In this document: positions 11,181-20,808 of the stretch, in pieces
Numbering within the stretch: position 1 is the stretch's first letter
Layout: every line of letters starts with the position of its first letter
Source of the DNA: Vanessa cardui
Lineage: Eukaryota > Arthropoda > Insecta > Lepidoptera > Nymphalidae
Length of the DNA stretch: 64,000 nt
Direction: 5' to 3'
NCBI RefSeq assembly: GCF_905220365.1
Contig: NC_061134.1
Location: forward strand, 2,619,001-2,683,000
Translations under genes and position numbers: made by a program
Notes under the pieces: generated by a model
Databases searched by the model: none
What the model saw: only the letters and a program-made list of their open reading frames with translations
Told to the model about the DNA's origin: nothing

Positions 11181-11496
11181 AGAGCTGAGATGGCCCAGTG
11201 GTTAGAAAGCGTGCTTCTTAACCGATGATTGCGGGTCAAACGGTCAAACCTAGGCAAGCACCACTATATATATGTGCTTAATTTGTGTTAATAATTTATC
11301 TCGTGCTCGGCGGTGAAGGAAAACATCGCGAGGAAACCTGCATGTGTCTAATTTCATCGAAATTCTACCACAAGTGCATTCCACCAACCCGCATTGGAAC
11401 AGCGTGGTGGAATATGTTCCAAACCCTCTCCTTAATAGAAGTGGAGGCCCTATCCCTGCAGTGGGAAATTTACAGGCTGTTACTTTACTTTTCTGT
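11181..11496 (+). mobile_element. tRNA-SINE (family 1), full length
   Basis: A tRNA-like head carries the A box TGGCCCAGTGG and a damaged B box; the loop CTTCTTAACC is reminiscent of tRNA-Lys. The conserved body follows in the family order: CGTGCTCGGCGGTGAAGG, AAACATCG.GAGGAAACC, ACCCGCATTGGAACAGCGTG and CAGTGGGAAATTTACAGG. The tail is CTGTTACTTTACTTTT. About 315 bp. SINEs are pol III transcripts copied by LINE enzymes and encode no protein; the 92-codon frame inside is not a gene. The B box here carries an insertion (GGGTCAAACGGTCAAACC). Confidence 0.82.
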
Positions 11497-12030
11497 TTTA
11501 AATGTTCCCATCTATAAAAAATGTATCACCTCAAATGTTACCTATATTAGATATTATTTTTAAGTTTTTAGTGATGCCGATGGTGTAATTTTTACAATAA
11601 ATAACGCACTGCCCTAGTTTCGCTTTTTGTTTTGGTTTTTCATTATTATTCTTACTTTATGCCATAACAATAAGTGTAAAGAAAGAAAGGGTCTGTGGCA
11701 TTAGATTTAGTGCAATTAAAACATCTCCCACTTAACACAATAGTTCTAATCAAAAAAATACCCTGAAAAGTAATTAATTTGTGTCCTAATTCATATCACT
11801 TATTATCGATTTTTATTAACATTTTATTTTGATACGTCGTCTGTGTGTTTTTTAATAGGAATATTGAATGACTTCAAATGATATAGGCTACTTTTAATTA
11901 TGTAGGTGAGTGTTAGTTTACGACTAAGCATACGGACAGTGCAGTTATAATTGAACAGCATATTACAGTCTGGGTCGATTTTAATGTCAATCGATAGGAG
12001 TTGGTTATGCAATAATATATAGTATAATAT
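11497..12030. other. AT-rich spacer
   Basis: No gene or repeat recognised; frames here are short and without coding character. Confidence 0.3.
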
Positions 12031-12031
12031 T

Positions 12032-12260
12032 ATCACTACATGTAAAAAACAAAATCGTTTTCTCTGTCTCTATATGCCTTTGTTATTTAAATCTTTAAAA
12101 CAACGCAACGGATTTTGATGCGGTTTTTTAAATAGATAGAGTGATTCAAGAGAATGGTTTCTGTATATAATGCATGGACAATATGGTGAAGAAACTGATA
12201 ATTTTAGAAGTTCCTACGATGACGTCATATCATTGGACCCGTGCGAAGCCGGGGCCTGCC
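12032..12260 (+). mobile_element. Helitron-like non-autonomous element, family A
   Basis: Starts TCACTACATG, runs through the family body (CAACGGATTTTGATGCGGTT, GATTCAAGAG, GACAATATGG, GATAATTTTAGAAGT) and ends in the GC hairpin CCCGTGCGAAGCCGGGG. Better preserved copies end in CGCTAGT. A 5' TC, no terminal inverted repeats, a 3' hairpin and a CTAG end are the hallmarks of Helitrons. No Rep/helicase is present. Here the CTAG has been lost. Confidence 0.6.
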
Positions 12261-12423
12261 ATATCATCTTTTACATAATCCATCATTTCATTAATTGTAT
12301 AAGGTGAACTATTTTTTTATTTAAAATCATAACAATAGTTTCAATATTATTCAAATTAAATCTAATAAGATTTGCTAAGTTATTTATCTGATTTTCTTAA
12401 AAGTGAGGTCAGTTGGTCTAGGT

Positions 12424-12628
12424 AGGTACGCCTTTACGTGTCACGGTAGCATGCGTAAGCGATCCCGTGGCGTCCATCGAAAGACGGAGAGTGTACCGCT
12501 GGTTTTTTAGTGGGTAAACCCGGCGTACCCGGCGTCCAGGGATCCGGGCAGTCCACCCCCACTTTCCATCACTTGAGGGAAGCGCGTAATGAGTTTTTCC
12601 AGCGACAAAAAAGGGTACGCCTCTACGT
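12424..12628. mobile_element. Short retroposon with 15-bp target duplication
   Basis: A GC-rich 175-bp unit is flanked by GGTACGCCTTTACGT (12424-12438) and GGTACGCCTCTACGT (12614-12628), one mismatch in 15, read as a target-site duplication. The unit contains GATCCCGTGGCGTCC, AAGACGGAGAG, CCGCTGGTTTTTTAGTGGG and GGCGTCCAGGGATCC, and has a short A-run at its plus-strand end (CGACAAAAAAG). A diverged copy in the opposite direction lies at 60560-60727. It has no ORF; I do not recognise the family with certainty. The A-run suggests plus orientation. Confidence 0.55.
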
Positions 12629-12639
12629 TATTTTTATTA

Positions 12640-12664
12640 TATAAATCCCGTGCGAAGCCGGGAT
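12640..12664 (+). repeat. Orphan Helitron 3' hairpin, family A
   Basis: TCCCGTGCGAAGCCGGGAT is the 3'-hairpin motif of the family-A Helitron-like element standing alone just beyond the 12.4-kb retroposon. It is probably the remaining end of a copy into which that retroposon inserted, or a separate 3'-end fragment. Confidence 0.4.
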
Positions 12665-13187
12665 GAATAGCTTGATATTTTAAGATGAATCGACTCCTGA
12701 CTAAAGTTATACCTCAGGTCAACTATCTCAAGCACTGGACCAATGAATACTGGAGTTTGCACAAACATAGGTGTTCTTACAGAATTCATAAAATTTAAAT
12801 TACTTATTTTAATATTATATTTGAGGAATGTTTTCATGTTTAATTTCAACATTCTGTTAAAATAGGTTAACTACTGGTTTCATATAAATGATTTCAAGAT
12901 ATTTTAATACATGACAATTTTTGAGAGTTTTTTCAGTTTTATTAATTTCTTTTTCATATAATTAGATAGGAAATGGTTCACCCTTCACATTAATTTCATC
13001 ACTAATTTACCAGCGACCTTGAGAACTAAGACATTAGCCTTGTGCCTACTTACTAATAATAACATTATTCCGACTAATTACTTTCGACTACTACTTTATT
13101 AATTGTTTCAATAATTTATTTATTTCCGTTCAGAATAACATTCTGACTACTTATATAGTATAAAGTCTCGTCGCTGCAGAACCTATA

Positions 13188-13455
13188 TCACCACATAGTA
13201 TAAAACAAAGCAGCATTCTCTGTCCCTATATCCCCATGTATGCTTAAATCTTTAAAACTACGCAACGGATTTTGATACGATTTTTTAAATAGAGTGATTC
13301 AAGAGGATGGTTATTGTATGTAATAAATGGACAATATAGTAAAGAAACCCTGATAATTTTAGAAGTTTGTAATGTAATGACGTAAATAAACATATACTGT
13401 AGTATATTTAGTATCAGTATTGCTCCCGTGCGAAGCCGGGGCGGGTCGCAAGTAG
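13188..13455 (+). mobile_element. Helitron-like non-autonomous element, family A
   Basis: TCACCACATAGTATAAAACA start, intact body (GCAACGGATTTTGATACGAT, ATGGACAATATAGTAAAG, TTAGTATCAGTATTG) and hairpin CCCGTGCGAAGCCGGGGCGG followed by GTCGCAAGTAG, a one-base change from the expected CTAG end. About 268 bp, close to full length for the family. No coding capacity. Confidence 0.68.
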
Positions 13456-14111
13456 TTTATATTATATTATAGTAGTTTATAAGTACAAATTTAATTAACT
13501 ATTCTACTATGTAACATAGTATCTTTAGGTATTAGCCTTTATTACAAGGAACTAAATTAAAACAAACTTTATTGTAGCAATTAAAAAGTTTAAATTGTTG
13601 CATTCCGTATAATACTGTCCGCAGAAATTTAGATCGAGCTAAAGTTTGTTGTTGCCTTTGTTTCATCGATTTTTTCGTCCAACTTTAGACTCTGCTGCGA
13701 ACACTTTAAGTGTTTATTATTTACAAAAATACTCAAATAATTTATTTACAAAGAAGTTTTTTTCTGCATGTCACAGTTTTTTTATTTTTTCAATTAATAC
13801 ATTTAAATACCTAATTATATTCGCATTCGATGTTCATTCAATGATTAAATAGGTATTGTCTGCTCGTGAGTTATGCACTGGCATATATGTTAGTTTAGAT
13901 TTTTTCTAGTACATCTTTGAAAATTTGATATCATCATAATTTCAAAAAATAACATCCATCGTACAATCGGTACAATAGGTAATTAGTCATATATCCGTTG
14001 TTTAATTTTGTCCGATAAAATTAGTTTGAAAATATATGTACATAATTTGCAAGAATATTAAGACTAAGTAATTCTAAGCATTACGATTCTCATTTTCTAT
14101 ATACAATTTCT
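13456..14111. other. AT-rich spacer
   Basis: Nothing recognised. A 68-codon frame at 13646-13852 is phenylalanine/serine-rich and lacks any motif or homologue I know. Confidence 0.3.
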
Positions 14112-14383
14112 TGTTGGTAGGGCTTTGTGCAAGCCCGTCTGGGTAGGTACCACTCACTCATCATTTATTCTACCGCCAAATAACAGTACTCAGTATGTTG
14201 TGTTCCGGTTTGAAGGGTGAGTTTCTTAGTTCCCAAGGTTGGTGACATATTGACGATGTAAGGAATAGTTAATATTTCTTACAGCTTCATTGTCTATTGA
14301 TGATAGTGACCACTTATCATCAGATGGCCCATATGCTCGTCCAGCAACCTATACCAAAGAAAAAAGAAAAAAAAATACAAGAA
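14112..14383 (+). mobile_element. SINE family 2, near full length
   Basis: Begins TTGGTAGGGCTTTGTGCAAG and continues GTCTGGGTAGGTACC, ACTCATCA, TGTGTTCCGGTTTGAAGGG, TTAGTTCCCAAGGTTGG, a GAATAGTTAATATTTCTTACA block and CAGATGGCCCATATGCTCG, ending in an A-rich tail. The same module order is seen in about eleven other places. I know this as a very common butterfly interspersed repeat with no protein. This copy lacks the ACAGGCACAAGGGACATAA segment present in the copies at 26571 and 62622. Confidence 0.7.
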
Positions 14384-14611
14384 GCCCACCGAACGAATTC
14401 GCTTATGTTAAGTACTCAATACCGAAATAACCATACGGTCTAAAGTTTAAGCGTCATGCCATCAACAAGATACGTCCCTCGTGCATGTAATAATAGTCAT
14501 TCGGTTATCTTTCAAAGCGAAATAAATATTCATGTTCGACGGTAAAATATTGACAGGAAGATTTATATTTATTTCGGAAATGCTTTCACAGATTCCTTAC
14601 ATCATCATCAT

Positions 14612-14868
14612 TATATTACTACATAGTATAATCAAAGTCGCCTTCTCTGTCCCTATGTCCCTTTGTATGCTCCGATCTTTAAAATTACGCAACGAATTTT
14701 TATGAGGTTTTTTTTAATAGATAGACTGATTCGAGAGGAAGGTTTTTCTATAAAATACATGGACAATATAGTAAAGAAACAATGATAATTTTAGAAGTTT
14801 CTAATGTGATATTGTAAATAAGCTAATTCTGTATTATGTTTAGTATCATTATTGCACCCGTGCGAGTT
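14612..14868 (+). mobile_element. Helitron-like non-autonomous element, family A
   Basis: Body blocks match the copies at 12032 and 13188: CATAGTATAATCAAAGTCGC, CAACGAATTTTTATGAGG, GATTCGAGAGGAAGG, ATGGACAATATAGTAAAG, TTAGTATCATTATTGCACCC. The hairpin is cut short after CGTGCGAG, so the terminal CTAG is missing. Starts inside a small ATC repeat. No ORF. Confidence 0.6.
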
Positions 14869-15566
14869 GTTACCTATATGACGTGCACTACGAAATGTCG
14901 ATATGATTTCTAAAATAATGATGATTTCTGAACTGAACTGAAATTTCTTTTGATCACAAAAAGCGCATCGCAATAACCATTTCAGAATCTTTGAGTAAAC
15001 TTAAGATGCATCCGAGTACTAGAACGTGTTCGAGAGAAAAGCAAGAGGAATTATTGATTTAGTTAACAATACAACAGGCTTGACAAAGGAGGTTGAATTT
15101 AAGTAGATTTTTATAGTGTTTCGAATTTATTTCAAGTAACTGAAATCTTTATCATAGATTCTGAATTCAAATTGATTAAAGATAACTTTGTTTTCATGTG
15201 CTTAATATCTGATAATACAATAAATATTTTAATATTTATTAGGTCTAACAGGGTGAAATTTTGCAAAGGATTATGGAAATTGCTATTAAGGCTGAATCTA
15301 AAGATTGTTTTAAAATCACCTACGAAAGTAATATTAGGGATTTTTTATATTTTTTTTTTAAGTTAGACATACGGAAATCGGGTATATGCTGTATATACAT
15401 AAGTAACAGACCAATGTTGTCCTGTTTCCCAATGAGATATTCCATCGGGGCTTAGATATATAAATAATAATTATAGTTGCAAAGCGCTACTTTCCAGCTT
15501 ACATAGTGAGGAGTAGAAGTATGTTTTTATCATATATTATTTCAATTAACGTTTAATTTTATATAC
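14869..15566. other. AT-rich spacer
   Basis: No supported gene or repeat. Two overlapping 64-codon frames in 15172-15455 are low-complexity and mutually exclusive. Confidence 0.3.
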
Positions 15567-15836
15567 TTTTTTTTTCTTTATGGTATAATAGGTTAGCGGA
15601 CGAGCACATGGGCCACCTAAAGGTAAGTGGTCACCATTACCCGTAGACAATTACGCTGTTAGAAATATTAAATATTCCTTAAATCGTCAATGCGCCATTA
15701 ACCTTGGGAACTAAGATATTATACCCTTGTGCCTGTTGCTACTCTGGCTCACTCACCCTTCAAAGCGGAACACAACAATACTGAGTAACTACTAACTACC
15801 CAGACGGGTTTGCACAAAGCCCTATACCACCTGCAA
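15567..15836 (-). mobile_element. SINE family 2, near full length
   Basis: Minus-strand copy. On the plus strand the reverse order is visible: T-run, GACGAGCACATGGGCCACCT, GTAAGTGGTCACC, a GTTAGAAATATTAAATATTCC block, CCTTGGGAACTAAGATATTA, CCCTTCAAAGCGGAACACA and TTTGCACAAAGCCCTATACC. The T-run at the low-coordinate side is the A-tail in its own orientation. Confidence 0.7.
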
Positions 15837-16487
15837 ACTATTTTATAGACATAGATAAAACCCCATTTTTAACTATAGAAGGTCTGTATTTATAAAGAGA
15901 AATATATATTAAAATTGTATAAGATAATATATAATCTGTGAATTTATATGATAATTGTGATATCACAAGTTGCGATTCTTAGAATTTTCATAAATAAAAT
16001 TCCAAAAAGTTATCCAATTAGGCGCACATGTGACGTGACGCCTTGTCAAACTAAGGTCGAAATATATTATTATGGCCGCGTAACAAACGAGACTCGAGTT
16101 AAGAAGTAACATTTTGTAAAAAAATATCATTTAAAAACAAAATTATAAAACATTGATACGTAAATATTTTCTAAGATTTATATATGTTAGACTAAGCGAT
16201 GGTTTATAATGCATATTTAAAGAAGAATATAGTTATCTTCCTAACAGTTAATCAATAAAATCATGGGCATAATATGTTTTAATTAAAATAATCTTCATAA
16301 GGTCTTCGGGTCAATTCTGACCCTCTAAAATAAGATTTACCTTATTTACCTTCATCATATTTACAATTGTACCTGATCTTTAAATAATACTAAAATTCCA
16401 TATAAAAAAATAAACGCTACTTATATTAGTCAAACAGATTTGCTCTGTACATTAGATTCTGAAGTCTGTCATATAAGCAGTAAGATT
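15837..16487. other. AT-rich spacer
   Basis: No gene. A GC-richer patch at 16015-16095 (CACATGTGACGTGACGCC, ATGGCCGCG) has no recognised family. Confidence 0.3.
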
Positions 16488-16794
16488 GGTACAGTACAGT
16501 AAGCCTGTAAATTTCCCATTGCTGGGCTAAGGCCTCCTCTCCCACTGAGAGGTTTCGGAACATATTCCACCACGCTGTTCCAATGCGGGTGGAATGCATA
16601 TGTGGCAGAATTTCGATGAAATCAGACACACGCAGGTTTCCTCAAGATGTTTTCCTTCACCGCCGAGCACGAGATGAATTTTAAACACAATTAAGCACAT
16701 ACATATATATTGTGATGTTTGCCTGGGTTTGAACCCGCAATCATCAGTTAAGATGCACGCGTTCTAACCACTGAGCGATCTCAGCTCAAGTTTG
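16488..16794 (-). mobile_element. tRNA-SINE (family 1), near full length
   Basis: Starts at its tail (GCCTGTAAATTTCCCATTGC) and ends at the head (GTTTGAACCCGCAATCATC B box; ACCACTGAGCGATCTC A box), so it points left. A short deletion removes the AACCCACC block near 16588. The 67-codon frame inside the copy belongs to the repeat. Confidence 0.8.
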
Positions 16795-16924
16795 ATAACA
16801 ACATAAAAGTCCCCAAAATAATGTCACATTGATTTTATTTTATGTTTAAGCTTAATATGCAAGATATCTTGTATCTTTAAAAACATACACATAGTAGATA
16901 TATATATCATACTATTGAGCAAAG

Positions 16925-17070
16925 AGAGTAGATCTAATAATATGCGAATTTGGTGAAATTTGATATGAAGCGAACTAGAACTCCAAGAAAATACATAGGC
17001 TACTTTTTTGCCTAACACACGACAACCCACAACCCAAAATACGAACGAAGCCTGGAGCGACTACTAGTAA
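16925..17070 (+). mobile_element. Helitron-like element, family C, 3' half
   Basis: Contains GGTGAAATTTGATATGAAGC, AACTCCAAGA, a TAGGCTACTTTTTTGCC block and ends GAAGCCTGGAGCGACTACTAG, that is, a hairpin-like segment and terminal CTAG. The same chain of blocks lies at 23345-23512 and, reversed, at 35428 and 48880. Only the right half is well kept. No ORF. Confidence 0.5.
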
Positions 17071-17441
17071 TATCACAAATCACATAATGTCGACAATAGC
17101 CCTGTGATATGCATAAACGTGTGAGTTTTCATCGTAGGAAAATACGAAAAGAATACATTTTATGTACGTATTCCATTTATTAAATTGCAGAGCTAATAAA
17201 TAAACATAGTCCGCGTAATCTAATAAGGTAAGAGCAGGCAGACTAAAGGACCAACGAGTTGTTTTTGTCCTACTTCAACATAATTTGATCACAATCTACA
17301 TAAAATATTAATATTTATGTGTACAATTTCATTCCCCGTATAACATTTTCAAGGATCTCAACAGTTATGAAGTTTAATTTTCGTAATACTTTGAATTTGT
17401 TTTATTTTAAAAAACCATGTACATAACAAGAATAGTAGTAA

Positions 17442-17730
17442 TAACAGCCTATAAATTACCCACTGCTGGGCTAAGAACTCCTCTTCCCTTGAAGAGAAGA
17501 TAAGGAGCATATTCCACCACGCTGTTTGCAATGCGGTTTTGTAGATTCAGATGTGGCAGAATTTCGATGAAATTAGACACATGCACGCTTCATCATTACT
17601 TTTTCCTTCACCGCCGAACTCCAGATGAACTATAATTAAGGACATGAAAATTCGGTGCTTCCTGTCTTTGAAGCAGCAATCACAGTTAGAAGGCACTCAT
17701 CCTAACCACTGTGCCATTTCCGCTCTCATT
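17442..17730 (-). mobile_element. tRNA-SINE (family 1), diverged
   Basis: Tail at the left (AACAGCCTATAAATTACCCA), body GAACTCCTCTTCCC, TTCCACCACGCTGTT, TTTTCCTTCACCGCCGA, and a decayed head (GAAGCAGCAATCACAG; CCACTGTGCCATTTC). B box strongly mutated. It shares the variant GCGGTTTTGTAGATTCA with the copy at 30956, marking a subfamily. Confidence 0.72.
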
Positions 17731-17917
17731 AATTATCCAATAAATAATTCCAATGAAAAAATGTACTTTTTTACCGAAAAGAAATAAGCAACAAAACATT
17801 ATCCTACATTTTATTTTAACGATCATAATAAAGTACTTATAATTGTTTACGAACAAGAATAAATCGAGGTATTTAAAATAGACACGGCAATATCCATAAA
17901 TAAGAGAAAAAAAATAC

Positions 17918-18034
17918 TTTTCCGAAGCTCATTGGCACAGTAAAGAGCGGCGCCGGTGGGTCTGCGACAGATGCTACAAAACCGCGCGGTATCAACACTG
18001 GACTCTTGCCAGTAGCTTCATTCGTTAAATGCAA
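17918..18034 (-). CDS. Candidate internal coding exon (unknown protein)
   Basis: A GC-rich island in AT-rich DNA. On the minus strand, after an ACAG acceptor-like site, exactly 39 codons are open in one frame (LHLTNEATGKSPVLIPRGFV, then ASVADPPAPLFTVPMSFGK), followed by AAA|GTATTT, a possible donor. The peptide has a varied, non-repetitive composition typical of real coding sequence. No polypyrimidine tract precedes the acceptor, and an overlapping frame is also open for about 30 codons. I do not recognise the protein. It could be a decayed transposon fragment; the same strand carries the candidate exon at 6634 but no link is shown. Confidence 0.28.
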
Positions 18035-18074
18035 CTGTTTTTAGTCAATGTTGCCAGGTAAAATACCAGAGACG

Positions 18075-18480
18075 TCACGATTCTTATGGAACTATCGAAA
18101 TTTATTTCGGACTGTATAAACAGCACTTAAAATAGACGTATGATTTTAATTACTATGATAAAAATGTAAATGTAAAAAATGTGAATGTGATAATTAAACA
18201 TAATCATACTTGTTTTGTTAACTCGTATAATATATAAGTTTATTTTTGTAATATTCACTTTTTGCGCCAATAAATTGATTATAATTATAAATCAAATAAT
18301 TCTTTATTGTACACCAATAAGCACATACTTTAGTCACATTTCAAAAATATGCACAAGAGGAGGTCTTATCGCGATTTCTTCCAAGTAATCTTAAGATAGA
18401 AAGGCAACCGTTCAGAAGGCCATGTAAATGAACAAATGCTGGGCCTGCTATCTACATTTCAGAAGAAAACTTCAAGCTTA
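18075..18480. other. AT-rich spacer
   Basis: No gene or repeat recognised. Confidence 0.3.
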
Positions 18481-18485
18481 TTTCG

Positions 18486-18700
18486 TCAAGCTATTTCAAA
18501 TCAAATCAAAATATTCAATTAACCCAATTAGTCACTTACAAGTGCGCTTGAATCACCATTACAAAGATCAAATTAAATTGAAAGTTAGAATGTTGATTTA
18601 CCGAAAACAATCAGCAAGAAATCAAAATATACTTTAAAGGAGGCTTTTGCAACCATTATTGAATCGTTATTTCTCAGAACTATATTAAAAGTAAGCCTAC
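18486..18700 (-). mobile_element. LINE 3'-tail repeat (family 3), decayed
   Basis: AAATCAAATCAAAATATTCA is the reversed GATTTT-type tail of the family, followed by fragments of the body: CACTTACAAGTGCGCTTGAATC and, at 18640, GAGGCTTTTGCAACCATTAT. The order suggests two old partial copies or one broken copy. The 69-codon frame across it is not a gene. Confidence 0.4.
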
Positions 18701-18767
18701 CAGTTCTTAATATAGACACAATGTTACATGTTAAAATTTCCGTCAAAGAGAATTTAATTTATTCAAC

Positions 18768-19047
18768 ATCCTGTAAATTTCCCACTGATAGGCTAAGCCC
18801 TCTTCTCCTTTTAAGGAGAGGTTTTGGAACATATTCCACCACGCTGTTCCAATGCTAGTTGGTGGAATACACATGTGGCAGAATTTCGATGAAAATAGGC
18901 ACATGTAAGTTTCCTCACGATGTTTTCCTTCACCGCCGAGCACGAGATGAACTATGAACACAAATTAAGTACATGAAAATGCAGTGGTGCTTGCCTGGTT
19001 TAGAACTAGCGATCATCGGTTAAGATGCACGCGTTCTAACTATTGGC
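18768..19047 (-). mobile_element. tRNA-SINE (family 1), full length
   Basis: Tail CATCCTGTAAATTTCCCACT at 18768, head with TAAGATGCACGCGTTCTAAC at 19021-19040. All body blocks are present. The B box is mutated (GGTTTAGAACTAGC). It lies head-to-head with the next SINE, about 150 bp away. Confidence 0.78.
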
Positions 19048-19197
19048 TTTTCAATATGTCCTGACTGAAAGTCAACGATTATGAGCTCAACGTTTTAATC
19101 TTCTATTAAATTATATGACTCATAATATAGTGTTTTTTTAAACAAATCATTTCAAATGATAAATCGGCAAATTTAAGAATATATGACTATATGAAGA

Positions 19198-19491
19198 TCG
19201 AGATGGCCCAGTAGTTAGAACGCGTGCATCTTAACCGATGATTGCGGGTTCAAACCCAGGCAAGTTCATGTACTTAATTTGTCTTTATAAGTCATCTCGT
19301 ACTCAGCGGTGAAGGAAAACATCGTGAGGAAACCTGCATGTGACAAATTTCATAGAATTTCTGCCACATGTGTATTCCACTAACCCGCATTGGAACAGGG
19401 TGGTGGAATATTTTCCAAACCTTCTCCTCAAAGGGAGAGGAGGCCTTTAGCCCAGCAGTGGGAATTTACAGGCTGTTGTTGTTGTTGTTGA
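19198..19491 (+). mobile_element. tRNA-SINE (family 1), full length
   Basis: Intact promoter: A box TGGCCCAGTAG, B box GGGTTCAAACCC. Body complete, with a shortened CACC segment after the head. Ends in the variant tail GGCTGTTGTTGTTGTTG, shared with the copy at 32995 (GGCTGTTGTTGT), so these two belong to one tail subfamily distinct from the TTACTTTACTTT subfamily. Confidence 0.82.
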
Positions 19492-20196
19492 CTATATGAA
19501 ATTGATTTGTAACTGCTTAAAGGCTGACCGGTTTACAGACATGAGGCATAATTTGATTAGACACATGCAGATTTTCTTACGACAGTATTCTTCGCTATCG
19601 AAAACGAGATCAATTAGTGAAACACGAACTAAGCATATTAATTTTTTTTTTATAATAAATATGAGACAACATCACATACATTATAAAGCATTCTGGTTGC
19701 TTACCGGTCTCGAACATAATATCACACACTATGCCTATTTACTTTTCTTCAGAACACAAATTATTAAAAAATAACAGAACACTCAGAACATAGCCTTAAA
19801 AAAAGAGTATAAAATTAAAAGCGAGTTCAAATTCCCAGAACGGAACGACGTTACTTTATGTTATTACGTCATAAGTGCCACTTTAATATACTATTAATAC
19901 ATTAAATTAAACCTTTGTGGTTCTTATAGCTTCATTAGGGCTGTACGGCGAAATATCTTTGCTCAAAAGAAATAAATATATTATGATTAAAAAAGCAGTT
20001 GTTCTGACAGCCTTGACTGTATTCCGACTGTATCTTGGCATACCTTTTCTTATGTGCCATCTTGATAATACGATAATTTGTTTGTGTCACCTTTATTGTC
20101 TAATATAATATCTACGATTCAACATACGATATTATCGAGCTAGTCGTAGGTGGTTATAACACAGGTGCCAAGAAAGTTTATATGACTTTATTTAAC
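19492..20196. other. AT-rich spacer
   Basis: Frames of 92 and 63 codons (19496-19774, 19917-20108) show no motif, no codon structure and no context suggesting a gene. Confidence 0.3.
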
Positions 20197-20340
20197 ACTA
20201 GTCACCCACCCCGGTTTCGCGCGGTTGCTATTTATTGATTAGGAAATTATATGATATAAACATAATCTATATCGTTTACCACTCAGGAATGACGTTCTAA
20301 AAAATGCTACACAGAGAGAAAATTTACCAATTTTCAGAAT
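20197..20340 (-). mobile_element. Helitron-like 3' end, related to family A
   Basis: CACTAGTCACCCACCCCGG followed by TTTCGCGCGG is the reversed CTAG plus GC hairpin of the Helitron-like families, but the sequence to its right (TTGCTATTTATTGATTAGG...) does not match family A, so it is either a different subfamily or a 3' end joined to other DNA. Confidence 0.42.
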
Positions 20341-20421
20341 TCAAATTAAGACGTTATTTTAAACCTCAAAATATCCATTTAAATAGCATAAAGTCCCATC
20401 AATAAGTAAGATTTACTTACG

Positions 20422-20585
20422 GGTAGGACTTTGTACAAAACCGTCCACTTTCCATCGTATATTCTACAGTCAAACTTGATATATTGGTGCTCCAGTTTGA
20501 TAGATTTGTGAGTGTCAATCTACAAGGCACAAAATATTTGAGTTACTAAGGCGCATTGGTGAGTTTTGTCTAAAGGGCAAAATTT
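20422..20585 (+). mobile_element. SINE family 2, decayed
   Basis: Fragments in correct order: GGGTAGGACTTTGTACAAA, ATTCTAC, GGTGCTCCAGTTTGATAG, CAAGGCACAAAAT. High divergence marks an old copy. Confidence 0.42.
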
Positions 20586-20728
20586 ATTTAAGAGCAATTG
20601 ATGACTAAGTTTTCATGCACTTAATTAGCGTTTTGATTCTTAAATATCCCAGATTCCCTAAAGCTGAAGACAGAACTGTGTGGAGGTTAGTCGACCTATA
20701 AGTGTGGGTATATCAGGACAAATACAAC

Positions 20729-20808
20729 GACAGCCTGTAAATTTCCCACTGCTGGGCTAAGGCCTCCTCTCCCTTTTGATGAGGATGTTTGGAACATATG
20801 TATTCCAA
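20729..20808 (-). mobile_element. tRNA-SINE (family 1), 5'-truncated
   Basis: Only the last 80 bp of the element remain: ACAGCCTGTAAATTTCCCAC, GGCCTCCTCTCCCTT, GGAACATATGTATTCC. Typical 5' truncation from incomplete reverse transcription. Confidence 0.68.
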
